Position numbers and translations under genes: made by a program
Shown here: one piece after another, positions 34,994-43,624 of the stretch
Position numbering within the stretch: the first letter of the stretch is position 1
Layout: each line of letters begins with the position of its first letter
Notes under the pieces: model-generated
The model's input: the letters and a program-made list of their open reading frames with translations, nothing else
What the model was told of the DNA's origin: nothing
Database searches by the model: none
Assembly (NCBI RefSeq): GCF_001183605.1
Contig: NZ_LFXJ01000002.1
Location: 312,501-376,500 of the forward strand
DNA from: Lysinibacillus xylanilyticus
GTDB taxonomy: Bacteria; Bacillota; Bacilli; Bacillales_A; Planococcaceae
Length of the DNA: 64,000 nt
Direction: 5' to 3'

Positions 34994-35060
34994 AAAGTTA
35001 TCCTCTCCCGAATTGTATTTAATAACCTAATACAATTCGGGATGGATAATCGATAACTTT
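34994..35060. terminator. Long bidirectional terminator
   Basis: AAAGTTATC and GATAACTTT pair outside a 13-bp inner stem CCCGAATTGTATT/AATACAATTCGGG. It separates the HAD/pseudogene side from the converging chemoreceptor gene. Confidence 0.82.
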
Positions 35061-35089
35061 AATAAAACAAGCTTCTTGAAAAAGATTTT

Positions 35090-36784
35090 TTACTCCACTT
35101 TAAAACGCGAAACCTGTGTTTGTAATTCTTCGGCCATATTTGATAGTGTAGCAGCAGAAGCGGCAACTTCTTCAATAGTCGCTAGTTGTTCCTCAGAAGC
35201 AGAAGCTACATTTTGTAGATTTGAAGAAGACATCTGTGCGATTGTTGCAATTTCATCGAAGGATGCGTAAATTTGCTCAGCACTCGATGACATTTCCTCT
35301 GAAACTGTTGTTGCTTCTTGAATTTGATGGGATACTTGTTCGATCAGTTCAACGATTTTAGAGAAGCCTTCCTCAGCTACCTTAACCACTCGCATACCCA
35401 CTTGTACCTCTTGTGTACCAGTATCCATAACAGTTACGGCACGGTTTGTATCCTGTTGTATTTCTGAAATCAGACTTGCAATCTGTTCAGCAGATTGCTT
35501 AGATTGATCTGCTAATTTCTTCACTTCATCAGCTACTACTGCAAAGCCGCGACCATGATCCCCTGCACGTGCTGCCTCAATTGCGGCATTTAGTGCTAGT
35601 AAATTTGTTTGCTCTGCGATATCCGTGATAAGACCAATAATATTACCAATTTCAATGGAATGATTTCCTAAATTTTTCACAACGCTAGCAGATTCTAAAA
35701 CAGCTGCATTAATTGTGTCCATCTGTGTAATAACACGGTGTAGCGATTCATTTCCTTTATTAGCTTCAGTATTTGTTTCTATGGCAAGCTCTGAAACGGC
35801 AGCTGTCGTCGCAGCCAATTGTTGAATGCCTCTTGTCATAGTTTTCATAGCTGCTGAACTTTCAGTAGCATTTTTCCCTTGCGCCTCGGAGCCACTTGCA
35901 ACTTCTTGTATAGAGGAAGTAATTTGTTCGGTCGCTTGGATTGTTTGTTCAGCGCTTGCGGTTAATTCAGCAGCAGAACCACTTACTTGCACAGAGTTAT
36001 GACGTACATTTGTAATAAGGTCCTTTAAATTTACCGCCATTTGATTAAAGGCAAGTGCTAAATCACCTACCTCATCACGATTCTTAATGTGAATTTGCTC
36101 AGCTGTTAAATCGCCATCAGCAATCTTTTTCGCAGTTTTTGCCATACTTTTGATAGGGCGAGAAATAAGGCTTCCCATGACCATAGCAATGATGAGACTG
36201 ATAACAACAGCAAAGATGCCAAGAATAATCATTTGGAATTTAATGGATTCAATTTCTTTAGATGTAGCAGCGATATTTTCTTTTATATATTCATCTTGAT
36301 AGTTAGCGAGGTTAGCTACACGTTCATCGAATTGTTTATTAATTAGGCGGCCTTGTGAACTATCAAGCTTTTCGTATTGCTCTGTTTCTCCGGCATCCTT
36401 TAATGCAAACATTCGATCTGCGAACTTTTGGACATCTTGCTCGCTTTTATTGATTGCCTCTAATAATTCAATAGATTTTTGAGAATCGAACGAAGCCTTT
36501 AATTCATCATATTTCTTTTTAAATTCTTCACGCGAAGCCTTATTACTTTGAAAATTTTGCTTGTCCCCAAGTAATAGATATCCTCTCATATTTGCAATTT
36601 CTTGTTTAGCAATTGCGCGTAGCTCTTGAATACTAATAGATTTAGTCGTTTGCTCTTCGAGTAACACACGATATGTCTTGTTAACGGAACTAAGCTGTTT
36701 AAAATTTAATCCGATTGTGCCAACTAATACTAAAATAACAATAAAAAAACCGAGTACTAACTTCTTGTAGATAGTAAATCGCAT
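35090..36784 (-). CDS. Methyl-accepting chemotaxis protein
   Basis: The 564-residue membrane receptor has TM1 at about 9-30, a four-helix sensor domain (about 35-185; [20 protein letters not shown] is the typical 4HB start), TM2 at about 186-208, a HAMP domain (about 210-262) and the long cytoplasmic signalling hairpin with the invariant [18 protein letters not shown] tip. It signals through CheW and CheA to the flagellar motor. The ligand cannot be read from sequence. The gene is monocistronic. Confidence 0.93.
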   Translation of the reverse strand: MRFTIYKKLVLGFFIVILVLVGTIGLNFKQLSSVNKTYRVLLEEQTTKSISIQELRAIAKQEIANMRGYLLLGDKQNFQSNKASREEFKKKYDELKASFDSQKSIELLEAINKSEQDVQKFADRMFALKDAGETEQYEKLDSSQGRLINKQFDERVANLANYQDEYIKENIAATSKEIESIKFQMIILGIFAVVISLIIAMVMGSLISRPIKSMAKTAKKIADGDLTAEQIHIKNRDEVGDLALAFNQMAVNLKDLITNVRHNSVQVSGSAAELTASAEQTIQATEQITSSIQEVASGSEAQGKNATESSAAMKTMTRGIQQLAATTAAVSELAIETNTEANKGNESLHRVITQMDTINAAVLESASVVKNLGNHSIEIGNIIGLITDIAEQTNLLALNAAIEAARAGDHGRGFAVVADEVKKLADQSKQSAEQIASLISEIQQDTNRAVTVMDTGTQEVQVGMRVVKVAEEGFSKIVELIEQVSHQIQEATTVSEEMSSSAEQIYASFDEIATIAQMSSSNLQNVASASEEQLATIEEVAASAATLSNMAEELQTQVSRFKVE

Positions 36785-36944
36785 AGTTGTTGTTTCCTTT
36801 CTCAGTAATTTAGTAGAAATGTTACAAAAAAATGAAATATGTATATACCATTTATATCAGATTATATGAATTTTACAAAGTATTATGAGTATTTTTACAT
36901 TAATTGATAGAATCAAAAAAGGAAGTAAATTGTAGATAGAATGA

Positions 36945-36972
36945 TAAAAAAAGTAGAATAAATTGCCGATTG
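36945..36972 (+). promoter_or_regulatory. Sigma-D-like promoter sequence
   Basis: TAAA, a 16-base spacer, then GCCGATTG fits the sigma-D consensus TAAA-N14-16-GCCGATAT except for the last two bases. It points toward 37097, not toward the chemoreceptor on the other strand. Nothing else is seen in the 36785-37096 gap. Confidence 0.25.
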
Positions 36973-37096
36973 AATGTTGGTGAAAGCGGATATTTACTGA
37001 TGTAACATTAGCAATTATGACAATTTTCACAAATTTGAAACTTAATGAATTGTAGTAACGTAGAATGGATAAAGGAATAAGCAAGGAAGTGGGAAG

Positions 37097-37591
37097 ATGT
37101 ATAGGCCAATTTTGAAATTGCCGAAAACGAAATATGAAAAGATTTGGGATTATATCGGTGGCGGGTTATTTGTACTGTCCATTCTTTATATTTTTGTAAT
37201 GTGGGGCAACCTCCCCGAAGAGATTCCAGGTCATTTTAATGGAGCAGGAGAAGTTGATCGTTGGGGTTCAAAAATAGAGTTACTTATCCTTCCGTTCATC
37301 GGACTATTTCTATGGATCTTGCTAGGGTTGCTTGAAAAAGCTCCTCATATGCATAATTACCCGGCACGCTTAAACGAAAGTAATGTAGAGGCATTTTATT
37401 TGAATAGCCGAAAAGGATTGAATGAAATAAAAAACCTCTGTCTAATTTTATTTGCAGCTATATCATTCCAAATGATACGTATTGCACTAGGGGAGGCAGA
37501 GAATATCGGTTGGTGGTTCTTACCAATCGTGCTAATTGTAATAGCCATTCCGATTATTAAAGGAATAGTGGCGACTACAAAAATAAAGTAG
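37097..37591 (+). CDS. DUF1648 membrane protein
   Basis: The 164-residue protein has about four TM helices. It carries the DUF1648 signature, where a TM segment is followed by WGNLPEEIPGHFNGAGEVDRWG (residues about 35-56). That motif is seen in small membrane proteins of Bacillaceae and in SdpI-type immunity proteins. Function is not assigned. GGAAGTGGGAAG precedes ATG 37097. It is monocistronic, with a terminator right after. Confidence 0.78.
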   Translation: MYRPILKLPKTKYEKIWDYIGGGLFVLSILYIFVMWGNLPEEIPGHFNGAGEVDRWGSKIELLILPFIGLFLWILLGLLEKAPHMHNYPARLNESNVEAFYLNSRKGLNEIKNLCLILFAAISFQMIRIALGEAENIGWWFLPIVLIVIAIPIIKGIVATTKIK

Positions 37592-37603
37592 TTGTAAACT
37601 TTT

Positions 37604-37635
37604 AACGCTCGAGAAAATTGTTCGAGCGTTTTTTT
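37604..37635 (+). terminator. Rho-independent terminator
   Basis: A 9-bp stem AACGCTCGA/TCGAGCGTT is followed by TTTTT. Confidence 0.87.
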
Positions 37636-37715
37636 GTACGAAAATTTCACTAAATCAGCTATACTATCAAAACTAAGAGAAAATTGTATTGATAATTAGA
37701 AGAGGTGTCAAAACT

Positions 37716-38372
37716 ATGCAAAAGAAATTTAAAATTAAGGATGGACTGTCCATTGCCATTCATAATCAACCACAGGAGATGCAATTAGAGGGAATATCCC
37801 AAACAGGAAATGCACCTTATGATCGAATAATTGCCTTTGTGTTTAATATAGATGAAATGGTAATGTATTTACAGAATGCACTAAAGTTAAACACTCTTAC
37901 GGAACAAGGCTATTTATTTTTTGTTTATCCGAAAAAGGGGAATAAGAAGTATGAACAGTTTATTCATCGCGATGAAATCTTCCCAGCAATTCAAGTGGAC
38001 GAGGAAAAATACATTGTTGGCAGTGATTATAAATTTGCAAGTCTTATGTCGTTAGATGAGACATTTTCTATATTAAGTATAAAGAGAGATGGTAAGGGAC
38101 GCGGCAAGAAGAAGACAGCGAGCAGTCAGTGCGTTAGTGACTATGAAGGTGTGATTCCTCAATTGCGTGATTCACTTGCGGAAAATCAGTATGATTTAAC
38201 ATTTTATGATGGATTAACACCGGGTTATCAAAAGGACTGGGCTCGTTATATCTATAGTGCGAAAAAGGAAGAGACGCAAGTTGTACGCTTAGAAGAGATG
38301 CGTGAAATTATTAGATTGGGCTACAAAACAAAGGAATTATACCGTAAGGCAAAGGCCGAGGGTAAAGCATAA
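37716..38372 (+). CDS. YdeI/OmpD-associated (OmdA) family protein
   Basis: The 218-residue protein has a C-terminal OmdA-type domain (about 155-215; LTPGYQKDWARYIYSAKKEE then VRLEEMREIIRLGYKT), seen in bacteriocin-protection YdeI proteins, and an N-terminal region of unclear fold (about 1-130). Function is unassigned. ATG 37716 follows GAGGTG. It begins a run of small stress-type enzyme genes: a DUF1801 protein, a VOC-like protein and a double GNAT. Confidence 0.77.
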   Translation: MQKKFKIKDGLSIAIHNQPQEMQLEGISQTGNAPYDRIIAFVFNIDEMVMYLQNALKLNTLTEQGYLFFVYPKKGNKKYEQFIHRDEIFPAIQVDEEKYIVGSDYKFASLMSLDETFSILSIKRDGKGRGKKKTASSQCVSDYEGVIPQLRDSLAENQYDLTFYDGLTPGYQKDWARYIYSAKKEETQVVRLEEMREIIRLGYKTKELYRKAKAEGKA

Positions 38373-38428
38373 ATAACATATAAAGATATACACTTGGCAA
38401 TAATACTATGTTGAAAAGGGGACAGAGT

Positions 38429-38866
38429 ATGAAAAACACTTATATTGAGCAAGTAGATGAAAAATGGCAGGAGGGCTTTGCTAAACTTGTAGATGTGGTA
38501 GAAAGCAATTTACCAGAGGGTTTTGAAGAAAATATGTATTATGACATGATAAGCTATGTTGTCCCGTTATCTACTTATCCGAAGGGCTACCATTGTACCC
38601 CGAATACTCCGTTACCCTTTATAAGTCTTGCTGCACAAAAACGTCATATTGCAGTGTATCATATGGGCATTTATGCAGATCAAGCGTTACTCTCATGGTT
38701 CCAGGAGGAGTATGCGAAACGAGTACCGACGAAACTCAATATGGGGAAAAGCTGTATTCGTTTTACAAACACTAAAAATATTCCTTATGATTTAATTGGA
38801 GAGCTTGTTTCAAAAATGACACCAGCACAATGGATTACAAAATATGAAGGGGAGTTAAACAAATGA
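38429..38866 (+). CDS. DUF1801 domain protein
   Basis: This 145-residue protein matches the DUF1801 (YdhG-like) fold: LPEGFEENMYYDMISYVVPL, a central ISLAAQKRHIAVYHMGIY, and a C-terminal GKSCIRFTNTKNIPYDLIGE. Function is unknown. ATG 38429 follows AGGGGACAG, and the frame from 38408 is rejected. It overlaps the next gene by ATGA, so the pair is translationally coupled. Confidence 0.8.
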   Translation: MKNTYIEQVDEKWQEGFAKLVDVVESNLPEGFEENMYYDMISYVVPLSTYPKGYHCTPNTPLPFISLAAQKRHIAVYHMGIYADQALLSWFQEEYAKRVPTKLNMGKSCIRFTNTKNIPYDLIGELVSKMTPAQWITKYEGELNK

Positions 38867-39240
38867 AAAGTGCCACTACATTTTTAATGTTTCAGGGTCA
38901 AGCCAATGAAGCGATTCAGCAATATCAACAATGGTTTTCAGAATTACAGGTGGAAAGCTTAACTTATATGGAAGACTCACAACAGGTTGCGATGGCTGTT
39001 CTTAATATAAAAGGTTTGAAAATGATGGTGAATGATAGTGTAATAAAGCATAACTTTACATTTACACCGTCAACTTCTATTTTTATGGAATGTGAGTCTG
39101 AAGAAGAAATCGACAGTTTAGTTACTCAAATTTTAGAGGGTGGACAAGCGTTAATGCCACTTAATAATTATGGATTTTCTAAGAAATTTGCCTGGATTCA
39201 GGATCGTTTCGGTGTATCCTGGCAACTGACGTATAATTGA
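38863..39240 (+). CDS. VOC-fold protein, PhnB/demethylmenaquinone-methyltransferase-like
   Basis: The 125-residue protein has the 3-dmu-9_3-mt (PhnB-type) glyoxalase fold: FLMFQGQANEAIQQYQQWF, then NDSVIKHNFTFTPSTSIFM, and the closing KFAWIQDRFGVSWQL. The usual metal-binding pattern of true glyoxalases is incomplete. Catalytic role is unknown. Its ATG overlaps the stop of the DUF1801 gene. Confidence 0.83.
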   Translation: MKSATTFLMFQGQANEAIQQYQQWFSELQVESLTYMEDSQQVAMAVLNIKGLKMMVNDSVIKHNFTFTPSTSIFMECESEEEIDSLVTQILEGGQALMPLNNYGFSKKFAWIQDRFGVSWQLTYN

Positions 39241-39349
39241 TTTTCAAAAGAAATATATATAAATGGATGAAATAACTTCATTATGGTAGTAAAGAATGAT
39301 ACAAAATCCGTTGCAATAAGGATTTATCATATTAAAAGGAGAATAGCAT

Positions 39350-40330
39350 ATGGTAGTAACTTTAGTGAGACACGATATAAAATATGCGGAAGCGATGCAT
39401 GCACTGTCCTCTATGCCTCAGGTTCGAGATGCACTAGGGTTACCTGCTGGCAAAGTGGAAGATACGATTAATTTTATTAAACGTGAATGTGTGGACGAAG
39501 AAGCTGGAAAGACAGTCCCTCGAGTTGTTCTGGATGAGGAAGGACAACTTATTGGTGTGACGGCATTAATGTTTATTGATCACAATAAAAAGAGCTGTCA
39601 TATTGGCTCATGGCTTGGCTATGAATTCTGGGGAAAAGGCTATAATCTCCAATCAAAAGTTGCGATTTTAGATATTGCATTCTTTGAGTTAGGGCTAGAG
39701 CGTGTTTTTGCAGGAGCTAGAAAGGTCAATATACGCTCACAAAAGGCACAGGAAAAGTTGTCATTTATTCGATTAGGAGTTGAGAAGGATTTTCCGCAGG
39801 AGCATTCATGGCTAGAGGTCAAAGAAAAGCAGCCATGTGTTTTAAATGTTTTTGAGCGCGAAGATTTTGTTCGATATCGCTCAGCCTTAAAGAAAGTGGA
39901 AGGTGTGCGGGAAGACTATTTACCACAATTATTATTAGCTGATGAAAGTGAAGTAGCTGTTCGAGAATATTTAAATGATGGTGAATTATATGAGATTAAA
40001 TGTGGCGAGCAGTTAGCGGGTGTAGCGTTACTTCTTGAACAGTCTGATACGACAGTTGAGTTAAAAAATATTGCGATTGTACCGAAGTATCAAGGTAAAG
40101 GGCTTGGGAAGGAAGCGCTGCGACAAATAACAACAGTTTGTCAATCTCAGGGATATAAAACGATAATAGTTGGAACTGCAAATTCAAGTATTGATAATAT
40201 TGCCTTCTATCAAAAAGCTGGTTTTCGTATGGAAGCAATTGAAAAAGATTTTTTCAGTAACTACCCAGAGCCAATCTATGAAAATGGAATTCGTGCACTA
40301 GATATGATTTTCTTTTCTAAGGCATTGTAA
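39350..40330 (+). CDS. Tandem GNAT acetyltransferase-like protein
   Basis: The 326-residue protein contains two GNAT folds. Residues 1-165 are RimJ/RimL-like (IGSWLGYEFWGKGYNLQSKVA acetyl-CoA loop; FAGARKVNIRSQKAQEKL). Residues about 195-325 form a second domain with IVPKYQGKGLGKEALRQI and NIAFYQKAGFRM. Targets are unknown; such proteins modify peptides, aminoglycosides or small amines. AAAGGAG precedes ATG 39350. The gene is followed by a bidirectional terminator. Confidence 0.83.
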   Translation: MVVTLVRHDIKYAEAMHALSSMPQVRDALGLPAGKVEDTINFIKRECVDEEAGKTVPRVVLDEEGQLIGVTALMFIDHNKKSCHIGSWLGYEFWGKGYNLQSKVAILDIAFFELGLERVFAGARKVNIRSQKAQEKLSFIRLGVEKDFPQEHSWLEVKEKQPCVLNVFEREDFVRYRSALKKVEGVREDYLPQLLLADESEVAVREYLNDGELYEIKCGEQLAGVALLLEQSDTTVELKNIAIVPKYQGKGLGKEALRQITTVCQSQGYKTIIVGTANSSIDNIAFYQKAGFRMEAIEKDFFSNYPEPIYENGIRALDMIFFSKAL

Positions 40331-40348
40331 AGTAATATAGACATAAAG

Positions 40349-40385
40349 AAATACCCGTCCAACTTGAGTTGTGCGGGTATTTTTA
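40349..40385. terminator. Bidirectional terminator between the GNAT gene and nsrR
   Basis: AAATACCCG pairs with CGGGTATTT, with an inner CAAC/GTTG stem. A T-run follows on the plus strand. The nsrR stop lies within it. Confidence 0.83.
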
Positions 40386-40820
40386 TTCGCCAAGTAACAA
40401 TGCCATCAACTTTTCTTTCGAATGTAAAAAATCATCTAGAGTATAGCGATCTAGGACGGCTAAATAGGCTTGTAGTGCTTCATATAATACGCCTTTTAGC
40501 TGACATTCTGGTGCAATTTTACATAGATTATTTTCTTTATCAAAGCATTCGACAAGATGAAAATCCTCTTCTGTATGGCGTACTATTTCACCAATTGTAA
40601 TGGTCTTTGGATCAATTGCTAGGCGAATTCCTCCGCCACGCCCGCGAATCGTTTCAATATAGCCCAATAATCCAAGTTGGTGTGTCACCTTCATTAAATG
40701 GTTTTTCGATATATTATAAGCATCTGAAATTTCTTGGATAGTTGATAATTGGCCATCTTCCTTCGCACCTAGGTATATAAGTGTTCGAAGTGAATAATCT
40801 GTGTATAAAGTTAAGCGCAT
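40383..40820 (-). CDS. nsrR: Rrf2-family nitric-oxide sensor repressor
   Basis: The 145-residue regulator has an N-terminal winged helix (MRLTLYTDYSLRTLIYLGAK; ISDAYNISKNHLMKV) and three cysteines, Cys92, Cys100 and Cys106, at the exact positions that hold the Fe-S cluster in B. subtilis NsrR. NO damages the cluster and relieves repression of hmp. The gene is divergent from hmp, and an operator lies between. Confidence 0.92.
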   Translation of the reverse strand: MRLTLYTDYSLRTLIYLGAKEDGQLSTIQEISDAYNISKNHLMKVTHQLGLLGYIETIRGRGGGIRLAIDPKTITIGEIVRHTEEDFHLVECFDKENNLCKIAPECQLKGVLYEALQAYLAVLDRYTLDDFLHSKEKLMALLLGE

Positions 40821-40901
40821 AAGAACACCCTACTTTCTATAGTTCCAAATAATTATAGCATTTTTACCTTGAAGTATTATAAATTCAATACTTTTTTAAA
40901 G

Positions 40902-40957
40902 ATGTATTTAAAATACATTAATTATGTCCATTTTGTTAAAGATGTATTTTATATATT
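40902..40957. promoter_or_regulatory. NsrR operator ahead of hmp
   Basis: ATGTATTT-A-AAATACAT at 40902-40918 is a perfect 17-base palindrome of NsrR type. A second, half-matching ATGTATTTTATATATT follows at 40942-40957. Both lie between nsrR and hmp, agreeing with NO-controlled expression. Confidence 0.83.
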
Positions 40958-41010
40958 GCTTTAAGGGATTGATAGCGTTATATTGTAATCACGAAAGGAT
41001 GGTATGCGAT

Positions 41011-42177
41011 ATGTTAAAACAAGAAACAGTACAAATTATTAAAGCAACAGTTCCTGTATTAGAAGTTCATGGAGTGGAAATTACTAAAACGTTTTACAAA
41101 AATATGTTTCAAGCTCATCCAGAATTATTAAATATTTTTAACCATACAAACCAAGAAAAAGGTCGTCAGCAAACAGCGTTAGCAAACACAGTTTATGCTG
41201 CAGCAGTCCATATTGAAAATTTAGAAGCGATTTTACCAGCGGTAATGTTAATTGCCCATAAACACCGGAGTCTAGGTATTTTACCTGAGCACTATCCAAT
41301 AGTAGGAGAAAACTTACTAAATGCGATTAAAGAAGTGCTAGGTGATGCAGCAACAGATGACATTATTAATGCTTGGGCTGAAGCATATGGTGTCATTGCG
41401 GATATTTTCATTCAAGTAGAAGAAGAGCTATATCAAAAAGCTGAGGGTAATGGCGGATGGCGCTTATTTAAACCGTTGAAAGTGGCGAAAAAAGTAGTAG
41501 AAAGTGATCTTGTAACATCTATTTACTTTGAAAATGAAGATGGTTCCCCTCTACCAGCTTATGAGCCTGGTCAATATATCAGTATCCGTGTGAAAGTACC
41601 AGGTGAAGAATATTTAATGAACCGTCAATATACACTTTCACAGGCAAGTACTAAAGACGGCTACCGTATTTCGGTAAAACGTGAAAGCGATCATACGCCA
41701 AATGGTAAAGTATCTAACTTTATTCACGACGTATTAGAAGTCGGGGATTTAGTAGATGTAAGTGTTCCAGCAGGGCTGTTTGTCTTAGAAGAAACTTCTG
41801 CTCCAATTACATTTGTAAGTGGTGGTATCGGTGTAACTCCATTAAACAGTATGCTTCAATCACTAAAAGATGATGCGGCAAATGAAGTGAGCTTTATCCA
41901 ATGTGCACGCAATGAAAAAGTTGTAGCATTTAGCGATGACATTAAAGAGAAAGTAAATGTGCTTCCAAATGCAACATATACAGCGTTATATTCTGATGAA
42001 GATAAGAAAATCACAAAAGAATTATTAGCTGAAAAAGTAGCCAATAATGCAGATGTTTACGTATGTGGACCTGTTGGCTTTATGGAAGCAGTTATTAAAA
42101 ATTTACATGAGATTGGCGTGAAAGACGAAAAAATTCATTATGAATTCTTTGGTCCAGCAATGCAATTAGCAAAATAA
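41011..42177 (+). CDS. hmp: Flavohemoglobin, nitric oxide dioxygenase
   Basis: The 388-residue enzyme turns NO and oxygen into nitrate with NAD(P)H. The globin domain (1-140) keeps proximal His85, distal Tyr29 and Gln53. The FAD domain shows [10 protein letters not shown], and the NAD domain [17 protein letters not shown] and [12 protein letters not shown] 41011 follows GAAAGGATGG; the longer frame from 40924 is rejected since it overlaps the operator. Paired with nsrR on the other strand. Confidence 0.94.
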   Translation: MLKQETVQIIKATVPVLEVHGVEITKTFYKNMFQAHPELLNIFNHTNQEKGRQQTALANTVYAAAVHIENLEAILPAVMLIAHKHRSLGILPEHYPIVGENLLNAIKEVLGDAATDDIINAWAEAYGVIADIFIQVEEELYQKAEGNGGWRLFKPLKVAKKVVESDLVTSIYFENEDGSPLPAYEPGQYISIRVKVPGEEYLMNRQYTLSQASTKDGYRISVKRESDHTPNGKVSNFIHDVLEVGDLVDVSVPAGLFVLEETSAPITFVSGGIGVTPLNSMLQSLKDDAANEVSFIQCARNEKVVAFSDDIKEKVNVLPNATYTALYSDEDKKITKELLAEKVANNADVYVCGPVGFMEAVIKNLHEIGVKDEKIHYEFFGPAMQLAK

Positions 42178-42192
42178 AATTCAAAATTGTGG

Positions 42193-42232
42193 TGACGTGC
42201 TCTTATTTAAAAGCACGTCATCTTTTTATTTT
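42193..42232 (+). terminator. Rho-independent terminator after hmp
   Basis: TGACGTGCT pairs with AGCACGTCA, followed by CTTTTTATTTTT. Confidence 0.87.
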
Positions 42233-42241
42233 TATAAAGAA

Positions 42242-43075
42242 TTAGTCTTTAAAATAATCTGGTCGGTGAAATCCTTCGTAGTCCTTATTGGATTCAATAA
42301 ATTTCTGGAAATCTGCAGAATGATATGCTTCAATTAAATCCTTTACAAACTTTTTATCTTTATCCTCAGTGCGAACTGCTAATAGGTTTTGGTATTCGAA
42401 GGGTGGGTCCTCTAATGCTAAATTCGATGATAGTTTTCTTCCGGATGACAAAATAAAGTTACCGTTTACAAGTGCAAAATCTACGTCAGACAGTGAACGT
42501 GGCAAATGTGCTTGCTCCATTTCAACGAATTCAATGGTGTATACGTATTTAGTGATATCTTGTTTACTCACTGCAATGGGTGAATAATCTTCTTTTAATT
42601 CAATCCATCCAAGATCGTCTAAGATTCGTAGGGCACGTGCAATATTAGCTGGATCATTAGGGATTGCTACTGTATATTCTTTATTTTTTTCTAAACTGTC
42701 GATAGAATCAAAACGGTCTGAATAGATTCCCATTGGTGCGGTAGGAACTTTAAGTATTTCTGTCAAATCTAAATGCTTCTCTTTTTTAAAGTTTTCCAAA
42801 TAGGCCGTGTGCTGAAAGATATTAGCATCAATCGAGCCATCTCCTAAAGCGATATTAGGCTGGATAATATTACTGAAATTAATTGTTTCGATTGTGTATC
42901 CTTTTTCTTTTAGTATCGGTGCAATGCCATATTGAAATTGGTCGCTGTATGGACCAGGTGTAAAACCTATTTTAATGGTTTTATTTGATGTTTCTTGTGC
43001 AGCCCCGTTTGAATCACAAGCTGCTAATACTAATATCAATAGCATGGTACTTAAAAGGAAAAGAAGTTGTTTCAT
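42242..43075 (-). CDS. MetQ/NlpA-family substrate-binding lipoprotein
   Basis: The 277-residue protein has signal peptide and lipobox LAAC (Cys20) and the NlpA fold typical of methionine-binding MetQ: IKIGFTPGPYSDQFQYGIAP, GDGSIDANIFQHTAYLENF, PNDPANIARALRIL. A full metN/metP pair is absent nearby; only a truncated metN is left at 48648-48824. It may now bind a sulfur compound used by the monooxygenase operon next door, or methionine itself. Its leader has a promoter and a terminator hairpin, so it is probably attenuated. Confidence 0.85.
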   Translation of the reverse strand: MKQLLFLLSTMLLILVLAACDSNGAAQETSNKTIKIGFTPGPYSDQFQYGIAPILKEKGYTIETINFSNIIQPNIALGDGSIDANIFQHTAYLENFKKEKHLDLTEILKVPTAPMGIYSDRFDSIDSLEKNKEYTVAIPNDPANIARALRILDDLGWIELKEDYSPIAVSKQDITKYVYTIEFVEMEQAHLPRSLSDVDFALVNGNFILSSGRKLSSNLALEDPPFEYQNLLAVRTEDKDKKFVKDLIEAYHSADFQKFIESNKDYEGFHRPDYFKD

Positions 43076-43129
43076 TATTTTGTCCTCCTAGAAAAGTAAT
43101 ATTGACACTGACTACTAGATATAAGCAAT

Positions 43130-43241
43130 AAAAAAACGCGTAAACGACAATTGTTTACACGCCTCCGGTGATTCCGGTCAGTAATTATTTTAATACCAAT
43201 TGGATTAGTAGGATTATAACAAACGCTTTTTTATAAATCAA
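43130..43241 (-). promoter_or_regulatory. Promoter and leader terminator ahead of the MetQ-like gene
   Basis: On the minus strand TTGATT (43241-43236), 17 bases and TATAAT (43218-43213) form a promoter. The transcript then passes a 10-bp hairpin (GCGTGTAAAC/GTTTACGCGT with two wobbles; 43162-43136) followed by a T-run before the gene. No T-box, S-box or other named riboswitch is recognised between them, so the sensing mechanism is unknown. Confidence 0.6.
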
Positions 43242-43245
43242 TAAG

Positions 43246-43372
43246 ATTTTAACTTCTTTCAGTAAATGTCTTTAGCACAAACAAAACACATTGCTGACAC
43301 TACTCTTTCGCGCAAAAACATTTGCTGGCCTAAAGCCCTTTGGACGCAATTATGCTGATGCATAATTGATAA
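43246..43372 (+). repeat. Class-2 dispersed repeat
   Basis: TTTTAACTTCTTTCAG opens it, a CTTTCGCGCAAAAACATTTG block is shared with the class-1 copies, then GACGCAATTATGC-TGAT-GCATAATTG closes. It lies between the diverging MetQ and monooxygenase units. Confidence 0.82.
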
Positions 43373-43390
43373 ATGATTTTTAAAATATAC

Positions 43391-43499
43391 TTGACTTATC
43401 GGTTTTATTTGGTTTAATATGTAAATTAATTTATATAATGTGGCGACTGAAAAAATCGGAGCTTTGGTTTTAGGACTAAAAGCTCCGATTTTGTTTTTT
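43391..43499 (+). promoter_or_regulatory. Promoter and leader terminator of the monooxygenase operon
   Basis: TTGACT (43391-43396), 17 bases and TTAATA (43414-43419) precede a strong hairpin AAAATCGGAGCTTT/AAAGCTCCGATTTT (43452-43492) and a T-run. The gene begins 125 bases later. A downstream GGGAGCTTTTT could pair with the right arm and open the terminator. The regulator is not identified. Confidence 0.65.
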
Positions 43500-43624
43500 C
43501 GGCCATAAATAATATTCATAGTGACCATAAAAATGGAGCTCTCATTAATGTCTTAAGCGAAGATTTGCGAAGGGGATTTGGTGGGAGCTTTTTGTGTTCA
43601 TGAAAAAGGAGTTGGAGATAATAA

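Noticed and set aside
40924..41010. Extended N-terminus for Hmp
   Set aside because: It overlaps the NsrR operator and promoter; globin homology starts at 41011.
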